DNA of 64,000 bases from Straminergon stramineum. Taxonomy: Eukaryota; Streptophyta; Bryopsida; Hypnales; Calliergonaceae. How positions within the stretch are numbered: position 1 is the stretch's first letter; every line of letters starts with the position of its first letter. Below the pieces are notes generated by a model. That model ran no database searches. It saw only the letters and a list, made by a program, of their open reading frames with translations, and was not told the origin of the DNA. Made by a program: the position numbers and the translations under genes. Below, in pieces: positions 33,316 to 43,990 of this stretch. The DNA lies in contig OY987263.1 of the NCBI GenBank assembly GCA_963920665.1, forward strand, positions 45,171,218 to 45,235,217, written 5' to 3'.

Positions 33316-34447
33316 TGTAGCGCCCCTTAATGACACTTACCACCTTAAATTCCCTTCCAATGTTTCTCAAGCACTTGATACTTTAGTGGCACCAAGGGTC
33401 ACGCTCTTCTAACACTGCACATACTACGCACATCCAATGTTAGTCCTAAATTCCAACTCTTTGTACTAAGTCCCAGTCACCGGGACTATTAGCACACACA
33501 CACACACATCATGACACCAGGGTATGTTACTTGGTAACATGGGGCGGAACTTCCATCTTATTGTGCAAGGACCCATGGTGGCACTACTCACCATAGTCCT
33601 AACCGCCCTTGAGTGTAACCCCAACTCCATACTAGACTCCTTGTACATTTGCTACTTTCCACTTCATCACTAATCGGGCCTCACCATTCGGGACACCTCA
33701 CATAGCCTAGCAAGGAGTGGGACTCCATCCAACTAGTACCACGGGACACACCAACCGTCCCATAGTGCCTTGGAGTGGTGCTGACCCCACACCACCAACC
33801 TTGAGTCACCGGGACTCACCAAGGCTCCAAGAGGGAGGGAGGAGGGAGACCAATCCCTCCTATAGTACTTTCTGTGGGATTCGGCAGACCCCCCCCCCCC
33901 CCTTGTATGTCAAAGGGGACTCCCAAACACCCTTTGGTTTTGGAAGACCACCCCATTTCTCCCGATTCGCATTAGTTTGAGACTCCCGAACTTCCACCCG
34001 ACATAACTTTGTGATCCGGGATCCAAATCGCACATGCGACCCCATTTTCGACATCTACGCGACGCGTAGATGCCGATGGACTACTCACTTGCTCCATTCA
34101 GACAAGTATTCGCAAAGTTATCGCCCTTCAAAGATTCGGGACACTCCTGGCGCGGCCAGGGCACTCCCGGCGCGACAGGGACACCCCCAACTTTGAACGC
34201 TCATAACTTTTGACTCGCAAGTCCAAATCACACGTTCTTTGAACGGCTAGAAGCGTCTTCTCAAGACCTTTCCAAGCATATATCACACGCCCCCAAATTC
34301 GTCTGGATCATAGCGCTAACACGCTCCGATCGCTCGGGACTCCTAGTCCCCCTCACCTCATCTCTTGCAAGGCTTGGGGAGTCACCCCCAATGTCCCCCT
34401 TGCTCACCAAGGTGGCACGGGCAGGCCTTGTGATGAGGGTCGTGACA
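33316..34447. mobile_element. Solo LTR (1132 bp) with 5-bp target duplication
   Basis: Begins TGTAGCGCCCC and ends GGGTCGTGACA (TG...CA). It is flanked by GTTAC at 33311-33315 and again at 34448-34452. Its G+C is higher than that of the surroundings. The two flanks join into one dispersed-repeat copy: GTTTTGTTGGTTAC runs on to GGTGAGATCTCC, matching 27130-27165. No internal retroviral-like coding region is present, so it is a solo LTR left after recombination. Contains a C13 run near 33890. Confidence 0.85.
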
Positions 34448-34815
34448 GTTACGGTGAGATCTCCTAGACTATGTGTCCCTGATCACTTTCTTTGTACTAT
34501 TGTAAGGGTTTCGACAAGAAGGGGTGTACAAGTTTTGTTTCATGGTGTTTAGACCTACGGTGGGAAAATTATGGATTTTTGAGTTATTTTTGGATCTTAA
34601 ATTATGCTAAATTATTTATCTTTTGGATTGTGCATCAATTGGCAACATCCTCAGTACTACTGGAAAGTGTTCTTCAAGAAGGGGTATACATACTTTGTTT
34701 TGTGGTGTTTGGACCTACGGTGTGAAAGTTATTGAATTTCAAAAATTTTATGAATTAAAAAATTAAGAAAAATACCTTTGTTTTGGTTGTGGCAACAACA
34801 CATGGCACATTGGTA
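34448..34815 (+). repeat. Dispersed repeat: right part of the split copy plus another partial copy
   Basis: The first piece continues the copy interrupted by the LTR (ACTATGTGTCCCTGATC, then TTTCATGGTGTTTAGACCTACGGTG). A second runs from about 34640 (CTGGAAAGTGTTCTTCAAG, TTTTGTGGTGTTTGGACCTACGGTGTGAAAG) to GTTGTGGCAACAACACATGGCACATTGG. Confidence 0.7.
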
Positions 34816-35146
34816 TTATATTAAGTGCATAATGCACTAATATTCTTTCACATTTTCATCCCAATGGATGATATGATTATTTTTTCAAATCTTACATAAT
34901 ATCATCCAAAATTTGGAAGCATTCTAGAGTCTAAAATCAAGATTTTGACAAAAAAGATAATAGAGAATGGAAATTGCTATTCTCAAATGTTGCAATGATT
35001 GTACTATTGGGAATATTTTAATATTTAAGTAGCATATTGAGGCTTCACTTAAAATTTGTTGCAATTTATCCAAGTAGGATTGAAAAATTAGAACTTCTTT
35101 CATACAATTATAATAATATTTTCTTTTGGGAATAGGTAATCTCAAT
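34816..35146. other. AT-rich spacer
   Basis: No gene or distinct element seen. Confidence 0.4.
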
Positions 35147-36378
35147 TTAACCCCTAAAGGACGGAGGTACATTTTAGACACAAATTGTGAAAAACTACCA
35201 CTTTTTAGGGCAGTGAGAAAAAAATGAAAAAAAGAAGATTTTCTTCAAAATTCAATTGTAAAAATTTGTACTAGACTACTTTGGGAATGTGTGGAAAAAA
35301 TTTTAGAAACTTTGACTGTACAGATTGAAAGATTATAAAGTTTGAAGTTAGGGGAAAAAAGTTTTTTTTCTACCTTGCCCGAGAGGGCTAGCAGCCTTTA
35401 ACTCCTAAATGCCCAAGGCCTATTTAGAGCTTCTTGAAATTTGCTCTAAATTGAACAAAAAGTCAACATTTTCATAAGTAGTACCAATTTATTTTGAATT
35501 GTAACCATACAAATTCAAACTAGACATGTTAGAGATCACATAGGAAAAGAAAACATAACAATATCACTTACAAATTGAAAGATTATAATATTTGATCATA
35601 AGGGTATAAAAACTATGAAAAATTTTCTATACACTTTTTGCATGTCAACTCTAAAAAGTTGGTCACTAAAAAAATATGAGGTTATAGGACCTAGCATGTA
35701 CAACCCCAATCAATTTACAGTTTTTCAAAATCTATTCTACAATTTTTTTAGATGAATTTCTAATGTGATTTTGCCTCCAAGATCTAGTGTATTTGAGGCT
35801 CATTTCCACGAGCCCACAACACTACAGGAAGTCAAGATTGCACTGGGTATCCTTGCACAAAATCTTCAAAAGAAAAATCATAATCCTTTATTTTTAAGAT
35901 AGACTTTTTGATCCTAAAACTAGACTTCAAAAAGAATTCTCCAAAAATATAAACTAATAATAATAGCAATTTGGTTGGGTTTTACTTAACTTCAAAGTTT
36001 TCAAACATCACATTTGGGTGTTTTGGGCATTAAGGGGGTCAACTCTTCCTAGAGTGAGATTTTTACACTACACATGGTTATTTTTTTTTGACATTTTCAT
36101 CTTATATCATGTAAGTTACATACCTGCCAAATTTCAGAAGTAGAGGAGGTGTTTTGCACATACTGCCCAAAGCTGCCTAAGCTACCAGAAAAGTTTTGGG
36201 CATCATAACTTTTGATCCAGGCACCTAATCAGAAAAAAAAATTACATTCCCACTTAGGGGAAACATGTTCACACCTTATGTCAAAATTTGAAGAACATCC
36301 ATTACAAAATGACTTCATACAAACCTACCTAAGATTACCTGCATACGTTCAACAGTCATTCAATGCTTTCGGGGTTAA
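35147..36378. mobile_element. TTAA-bounded non-autonomous element A (1232 bp)
   Basis: Left end TTAACCCCTAAAGG (35147), right end CTTTCGGGGTTAA (to 36378). The TTAA target and CCC-type ends match the rules of piggyBac transposons. It has no transposase. Its two end regions match those of element B (37534-38102) in opposite orientation, for example CACTTTTTAGGGCAG and ATTTGTACTAGACT, so B looks like an internally deleted relative. Confidence 0.7.
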
Positions 36379-37533
36379 TAAATAATAATTAACCCCTAAA
36401 GTTCCAAGAATCCCCTTGGGGGAGTCTTGAAGGTTCAATTACAAGAAGATACAATCAAGTTTTGAGTGATGTTTGGAATAAACTAGTCACCATTGTAGAA
36501 ACTTCTACTTTTGGAGAGTAAAAAATTACTAAAGTTACTAATTGGGGGCTTCAATGTTGAGACTAATTAAGTAAAATAACCATTTTAGGTGAGTAATATG
36601 ACCATTATGAGTGCACATTATATTCATTTTGAGGGATATAATGACACTTTTGAGCCATTAGGACAACACACTCAAAAAATTCATAAGAAATTCATACATT
36701 GACTTAAAAATATACTTTCAATTGTTATCATTCTATCTTATGTTTCAAAATCTTTGAAAAAAAATCCAAATATAGACATTCATTCCATACAAGGCAAGGT
36801 ACCCAAAACCATTTTCCCCACAAGGATATTGGCTCATCCATCTTAATCTTGAATCCTTAAGGGACCAAATCCTTTGCCAAATGGTCAAACATTAAATTTA
36901 ATCTAAATTGTGTTCGAATATCAATCCTATACTTTTATTACCAAAAAATATGAATTGTCTATCACTTTGAAAATTTTCAATTTGATTTGTAAAAAATATT
37001 TCAAAATATTTTTTATATTTAATTTATATTTCATTGTTATATTTTATAGGAAAAAGTGAAAATAAATAATTAAAAAATATAAGAAGAAGAATAGTCCAAT
37101 TAATTTGATATTTCTAAAGAGGCAAAAATGAATAAAATAAATAGTAAAAATATTCCCATGAACTGGAAATTTTGATACTTTTTTCTAATAAAATATATAT
37201 TTCCTATTGATTTTAGTTTTCACATAAATTTTGATGGAAAAATCAAAATATTGTGAATTATTTGAGTAAAAGGTGAAATGAAATTATACCAAATACAATA
37301 TATATTAGAATAATTTAGAATTTTTACCATAAATAAAGGACAAAATGAGAAATATAACTTTTATTTAAAATTCAAAAATCATTAAAAATATATGAAAGAA
37401 TGTGAACAACATAGTATTATATGTTTTTCAAATACATGGAGCTTGCAACTACAATAATTCTTTCTATTTTTGATTTTTTTCAATTTTTTCAAATGAAATA
37501 AAAAGAGATCTTGTCATATTTCATTTTCTTAGT
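36379..37533. other. AT-rich spacer with a further left end
   Basis: A second TTAACCCCTAAAG left end stands at 36389-36401, only 10 bp after element A. No matching right end is found before element B. The rest is very AT-rich and without genes. Confidence 0.45.
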
Positions 37534-38102
37534 TTAACCCCTAAAGAACCAAATGTTCGTTCAACGTACATAAGAAATCTTGGGTAGGTTCCTACGAAGT
37601 CATTTTTGGTCAGATGCTCATGAAATTTGAACATGATGTGTATCTATTTACCCCCTTTCTAGAAAATCTAATTTTTTTCCCAATTGTATGCTTGGATCAA
37701 AAGTTATGATGTCCTAAACTTTGCAGGCAACATGTACAAAACTCTTCCTATGATTTTGAAATTTGGCGGGTGTGTAGCTTACATGATACAAGATGCAAAT
37801 GTTAAAAAAATAGCCATGTTTAGTGTAAGAATCTCATTCTAGAAGGGGTTAAAGTTTGAAGGCCCTGTCGGACAAGGTTGAAAAAATCTTTTTCACCTAA
37901 CTTCAAATGTTGCAATCTTTCAATCCGTGAGGTCAAAGTTTCTAAATTTTTTTCCACATGTTCCCAAAGAAGTCTAGTACAAATTTGTATGGTTGGATTC
38001 TGAAAAAACAACTTTTTTTTTCATGTTTTTTCTTGCTGCCCTAAAAAGTGGCATTTTTTGACAATTTCTACTCAAAATGTGCCTCAATCCTTTAGGGGTT
38101 AA
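37534..38102. mobile_element. TTAA-bounded non-autonomous element B (569 bp)
   Basis: Left end TTAACCCCTAAAG at 37534, right end CTTTAGGGGTTAA ending at 38102, a 13-bp perfect inverted terminal repeat including TTAA. Homologous to element A in inverted orientation but about 660 bp shorter. It carries no coding capacity. Confidence 0.78.
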
Positions 38103-38304
38103 ATCGAATATAAAAATTATTATATTGAAAGTTACAATAAAGGTTGACCAAGGTGCATTCACTTCTTGAAATGTAGACCTTTAGGGATCAAAAGGTCTCT
38201 AAGAGACTATACATACATTCCTAGAATATGATATAAGTAGTACATGATAAAATATTTTAAGGCATAACATTGGATTGATAGTTCAAAAATTAACAACTTT
38301 CATT

Positions 38305-38545
38305 TCAACTAGTGTGCCCTATGCCGTTACCACAACATCAAAATAAAAGTAAAAGTATTTTTTTAGTTTTTTTATTCATAAAAACTTCAAAATTCCACAA
38401 CTTTCACATGTTGTCAAACCAAGCCCATGCACCCACCCCCTCACCAAAGGCTTTCCAACAGTACCAAGAACTTGACCAAGGGATGCACAGTCCAAGAGAT
38501 CTCAATGTAACAAACAAAACAAAACAAACAACCTACCTTGAGGTA
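38305..38545 (-). repeat. Dispersed ~230-bp repeat, inverted copy
   Basis: Starts ACTAGTGTGCCCTATGCCGTTACCACAAC (complement of the family's 3' end) and ends ACAAACAACCTACCTTGAGGTATAG (complement of the 5' end). It is a near-complete copy and defines both ends of the family. Confidence 0.7.
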
Positions 38546-39780
38546 TAGTTTTTATTTTCTGATTTTAAACCTAATCATGCTCAAATACACCACCATACAA
38601 GTAACCATTTTGAAGCTTCTCAAACATGAGTAGGTCCAAAATGATCCAAATTGGGAGTGTCATGTGTCATTGGATCCAACTTAACAAGAGGCCAAAATAT
38701 ATCACTAGCATATACCTTGTATGTCATATACTCCCCCCCTGTGTTGCATCCAAAATTGGGCTCCACTAAGGTTTGACAGTTAGTGAAACTTTCCACCGAC
38801 TTGAGCAATGAACACATACGAATGTGAGACTTCGGCGGGCGCTGGAATCACTCAAGCTGAAACTGGAAAGACAGAATCAGAATTGGTAGAAATACGTGGG
38901 ACTACCTCGTGGTTATGTTTATACAAAAACTTTTGTCGAGTAACAAGTACGTCAATTTCATTTTCTCAATGAACTCGAGCGCTGAAAACAAAAAATGTAC
39001 TCCTAGAACTGTACCGTAGTCAACACGACATATATTTTCAAAATATTCTAAGATAGACAACTGAAATAAAATGTTGTAAAATGAAATAAACCTTTTAGAG
39101 TGCTATTCGCAACCTAAAGCTCCCGACAACAGTGGAGAAAACCCAGAACTGCCAACACGTGTATGCAACTTCATGTTAAAGGATTTCGAAAAATGCCTCT
39201 CCACGTTCCATTCCAGCTCTAGACCTGGCTCCAAATATCAGACCTTTCTCAGCACACAGCATTCCCACACCTGGACCCGGTTCCGTTGCTAAGTCACTAC
39301 CAGAAGTTAAAACCCGCCAAAGTTCAGGTCATGAGGATCAGAATCTTCCAAAATTTAGATCATAATATATCCCTGGAGCTCCAATTACTGAAACTTTCTT
39401 AATATGAACTATCACTGAGCTCTGAGAAACCATGCGAATCCTCCTGGACATTCATGAGTCACAATTTAGTAACAAAACGTATTTTCCTTGCTTGCTGCTC
39501 TCGCTTCCTGAGGGAGCAAAAACCGTTGTCTTTCAAGGCTTCCTCCACAAGAACGGGGCATCATTCTCTCTCTTTCTCTCTCCCTCTCTTTAACTACGGG
39601 TGGTGTATTTACATCGTACAAATGGGAGTGGCAAAGAGGGATCCTGAAGCAGAGACACACAGGCTGCTTGGCACAGACAGCACCAGTTCCCTCCACATCG
39701 AGCAAATCCGCAGATATGGGCTTCCTGCACGTTACCTCTGCCCTCACCCATTTCAGCCGACTAACGGAGTCTTTTCCCAA
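38546..39780. other. 3' flank of the RING gene
   Basis: No gene supported. A CT-rich tract lies at 39564-39590 (GA-rich on the RING gene's strand), perhaps within its 3' untranslated region. Confidence 0.4.
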
Positions 39781-41583
39781 TCAAGTAGCTGAAGCAGATG
39801 ATCCACTATCCGCAGGTTCACGCTGATCACTAGAATTGCCACCAGATTCTGTATCACCTGTTTCAGCAGTTCCGCCGACATCATGCTTGCAAAGGGGACA
39901 CGAGGCATTGATTATGAGCCACTTGTCAACACATTCGACATGAAAATGATGGGTGCAAGGGAGTTCCCTCAACTGCACACCATCCGTATACTGCCCAAGG
40001 CAGATGCAACATACAGCATCTTCAGCCGTCACCTGCCGTTCCTTCTCTGTACCAGGTGCCACCCAACCTCCCTCACCTGTCCCTTCACCATCTGAATCGC
40101 TAGCCTCTTTCTTTGACTTTGATTTCAAAGCATTTGAAGAAGACTTCGCTTTGAACTTGTAAGTCGGCAGGGCAGAAATGGCCTCTTGAGAGGCCCCTCG
40201 GTTCTGATTTTGGTCCTCGCGAATCCCTAGAAGTGCGATTATGCAGGGCAAGCAGCAGCAAATGGTGGCACACAATATGAAGGGCATCGCATACCCGATG
40301 CAGCTGAAGGTGAGCAATGCGATACATAACCTGCGTACACCCAAGTGGCAGTCGACTTCTTAATGTCCATTCATCACCCCACAACTTCAATGTAAATTCT
40401 GAGAAAAAACTATCTGCCTGTGCAGATAGAAGGAGCTATGCGAATTTGAAGAAATCAACCAAAAGACCAAGATGTGCACATATACATCTAGTAAAGTTGT
40501 CTGTACCTGTACAAATTGGGGGCGTCATGTGCTGCTGATTGTCCGCCAAAAATCCAGACATTACCAACCACAAACCAGATTGCAAAGAAACAATCCAGAG
40601 CTATCTTGAACCTGTCGACAAACATCCCGATTCTGCAAAATGAGATAGCACAATTAGCGCAAATGATTTTCTTCCACGAGCACCCGAAATCCTGTGTAGC
40701 CATTTTCGACCCATATAAATAACAGTACCGTAGAAGAAGTAAAAGAACTGGAAGACTTATAGGAAGCTCATTTCATTTACAGTTGACTTGCGACTCGTTA
40801 AGAGCTGCCAAAGCTCTGAGCTTAGGCAGTTCCAGTGATAATCCGGCTTCAGGAGTGGGTTCAAGTCCTGCCAGCACAATGACCATCTTCCAGCACGAAA
40901 TACCTTCAAAAAAGTAAATAAATCCCTTACCTTTCCGCATTGTTTGAACTCTCAGAAATTCGTTGCCGAACCCCCTGTGTCATCTCGCTCTGCGGAGCTG
41001 GCGTTAAAGTAACGTAGGATGATGGGCCAGCTCCAACAGAGGGTGTTGGCTGAGTGCTGCTGAGAGGGTCCTGCTCTCTCGTTCTAACGTAGCGATGCGT
41101 GTAGCGCAAATACAGGAGGGGTAAAGTTGCCAGGCAGCCTGCTGCATAGCCCGCCACCCAGACGTGCAAGGGAGCTTGTGGATGCTCTTTTCTCGAGAGA
41201 CCGAGGACGATGACAGAAGCAATAATTTGACTAATGGTGATGGTGAGTTCAATGCTGATCCAAAGGCCTGAATTCAAAGGGCTTGTTCGCTGTCGCGAGG
41301 GGCCATGACTACTAGTATTATTTGCTGAGGCATTCGAAGAAGTTGAAGTAAACGAAGGAATTCCCCTTAAAGCGCGATTGGCAGACAAACTTCTTGACAA
41401 TGCTGGAGTGGAACCTTCTTGTTGCGGCACTGATGACGACTCCGCCGTACGGGCCACAGAAGGATCCGTAATTGTGACCACGTGTTCATGCGGAACAGCT
41501 GCAGGCGGTTGAGCCATTAGCAAGGGCGATGTATCACTGCTCTGACCTTCTTCAAGATCCAAATCTTCACGCCGACCGGCCAT
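39781..41583 (-). CDS. Membrane RING-H2 E3 ubiquitin ligase (RIE1 type)
   Basis: Three coding exons on the minus strand: 41583-40931, 40632-40507, 40330-39781. Both introns are GT-AG. Spliced length is 1329 nt, giving 442 residues, and both junctions restore an AGR-type Arg codon. After a Ser-rich cytosolic N-terminus there are four hydrophobic segments, at about residues 107-129, 138-158, 228-248 and 261-296. The last includes the Cys-rich CATICCCLPCIIALLG, a hallmark of this family. The C-terminal RING-H2 finger has Cys367, Cys370, Cys385, His387, His390, Cys393, Cys404 and Cys407, with C-x14-C and C-x10-C spacing. Such proteins are membrane-anchored ubiquitin ligases; Arabidopsis RIE1 is needed for seed development. 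The exact member cannot be named. No defect is seen; likely functional. Confidence 0.92.
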
Positions 41584-43140
41584 GGAACTTCACAAGGCCA
41601 CCCTCCAATCTAGGAGGGGCAGGTATGCGTACACCCACCCGTCTTGAATGGTTTCTGCTTGCAAGAGACCTACTTCCGCCGCAATTCCAAGATAGATGGA
41701 TAGATAGATAGATTTCACGAGCCCCGAATGCGTAGTACTCGTAGCCGTCTACTCCGAGCTCTGCAAATTGGAATTCTTAAAAGAACCCTCTTGATGATAA
41801 CGATCGTGGTGTATGTTTTCTTGCCGTTTGCTAATCAAATGAGCACTCATGAATGCTGAATAATAATATCCCTCGCGTTTCCTAAACCACGGCCTGAGGG
41901 GAAACTCCAGTCAAGACCTCACGAAATGTCGATGAGCGTAGAAAAGGAAGAGAGCTCAATTGATGCGAATCCCATTTCAAAAGTGGCAATTCCCCCACGC
42001 CCTGGATTATACACCGAAAAACCCTAGCATCGGTTCACAGGTAGAAAATTTCCCCAATCAAGTCCAATTCGGCCACCACCAGCCCAAACTCTACTCAGGC
42101 TCCAATCAGGCTTCAACCTACGAACACAGCGATCGTTAGACCAGAAATCGAGTCTGAACTGCCATCCACTCCGCCATTTACACCATCCTGACCCGTATAC
42201 GAGCACCAATGAATTAACGTTAATGACAGAACCCAAGATTCCACCCGCAACAAGTTACCGACATAGCCCATTTCTCTAAAATTGCAGACAAAGATCCATC
42301 CAGTCCATCCCGTCGTCCCTAGCCGTGCTAAATCGCGGGAAGAAGCCACTAGAAGTCCTCACCACCATTCCTCCGCTGTCCACCCAAACTCCCAATCTCG
42401 CAGAAACCCTAAGCCAGACCCCCCCGAGGATCCGAGCTCAACAGAAGCGAGGGACCCCAACCCAACTCAACACAACACAACACAACATGCAAAAGCAGAC
42501 AGAGAAATCCTGGGACCCGACACAAGCAGCCGCGGGGTTGGGGAGCGATGGAACCGCCAGCGGCCAAGTCCATTCCCCTCCATCCCCAGTCCAGAACCCA
42601 ACTAAGTCAATACCTTCCAAGAGAAGTCGACGGAGGCGGAGGAGAATCACACACCTGCTGGAATGGAAGGGGCACAGCGCTCTGCGGTTAGCGTCCACAC
42701 GAGGGGTGATCCCAAAGTAGGGAGATGGTCGCAATGGGCTGGGCTGAAGATGGTCGGAAGACCTCCGAAGACACGAAGCTTTCCCTTCCGTTCCTTTCCC
42801 AAGCTCGCAACGCAACAGCCAGCCAGCCAGTGGTGGCGAAGAGACGCGGAGAGCAGCAGTGAGCGCTGGACCTGCGTGGCACGCAATTGTCTGCAGGAAT
42901 GACGGGCCAAAGGAGGAAAGACAACTGAAGGACGCAGCAGTAGGCAAAGGAACGAACGAAGCTTCCAAACGGCGGGGGTCCGACAAAACTTCGTCCTCCC
43001 TCTGTCCCAGTTCCGCTCGCAGTTCCTTCTCTGTCCGTCTGTCCGTCCGTCTGTTCCTAGCACCGGCTCATTTGCCTGTGTGGCGGGCATTTTCGTTTGT
43101 CAACCCACCGTCCCACTCCCCGCCTTGAGTGTCAAGTTCC
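41584..43140 (-). promoter_or_regulatory. 5' untranslated region and promoter of the RING gene
   Basis: GC-rich, CpG-containing DNA at about 42300-43100 contrasts with AT-rich flanks and suits a promoter and first exon. On the minus strand a donor-like GGAAG|GTATTG near 42615 and an acceptor-like CCCCTCCTAG about 25 nt before the ATG suggest an intron in the 5' untranslated region. Open frames here on both strands are short and show no family. This is inferred. Confidence 0.4.
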
Positions 43141-43990
43141 CAGGAGGATTGACCGGGCAGAAGTTGGACCCGACCCAGCAACATCCGTTGTCTTCTACTC
43201 CATACTACGGAACCTACCTTTGGAAATAGTGTATCCATTCTCACTGCAATCACCATAGATAAGTAGGAATTAAGGGTTTCGTCCATATTCTTGGGCTATT
43301 TTTTTCAATTCTCTTTCAAAGTGGGGAAAAATCGAAATGGAGAAGGGCAATTGACTTGAAGTTTGGATTTGAACCGGAAAATTGAGGAAAACAAATTGGC
43401 TCATCTTACACTAGCTATAATTGGTTCTCCCCATACTTTGGTCCCCACTAGAGTTAAAATCATAGTGTTATAGGTGTTGAAATTTAAGTATATCAGTGGG
43501 TATACATAGGAATGAAAAAATGGAAGAAAGAAAGAAAAGGCCATTTTTGAGTTTAATATTCATGCCTTGAAACAATAATATTGAAAAGGCATTTGGGGTA
43601 CACTAGTAGCAATCAATGATATTGGATTTTGAACATCACTGCAATAATAGGTGCAAGTTGGGTGTTAAATGTTTTGGTTCTAGAAAAAAAAAAAAAAAAG
43701 ATGAATCAATAATGTGATAACTAAAACCTTTAGTGACTCTTCCCCTTAGGAGAAGAGGGAGATTTATCTACTTTCCCGTGATACTTGGGGATCTTTTAGT
43801 TTAAGAAAGGGAGTGGCTAGTTTATATTAAAATATGTAGTTAAATTAGAGGATTTTCCAACATGTTAGGAAAGACAAAGGGATCCCCAAGCAAATGTCAA
43901 CAATGTTATGCAAGTTGACAATCACAATCCTTTGTTGTGATATATTTGAAAAAATCTCTCAATCTAACCTAATTAGCCCCATCCACCATC
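43141..43990. other. AT-rich intergenic DNA
   Basis: Nothing assignable beyond low-complexity runs. Confidence 0.4.

Noticed and set aside
30809..38102. TTAACCCTA-type motifs as telomere repeats
   Set aside because: They occur singly, in inverted pairs, always with TTAA at the outside, which fits transposon ends and not tandem telomere arrays.
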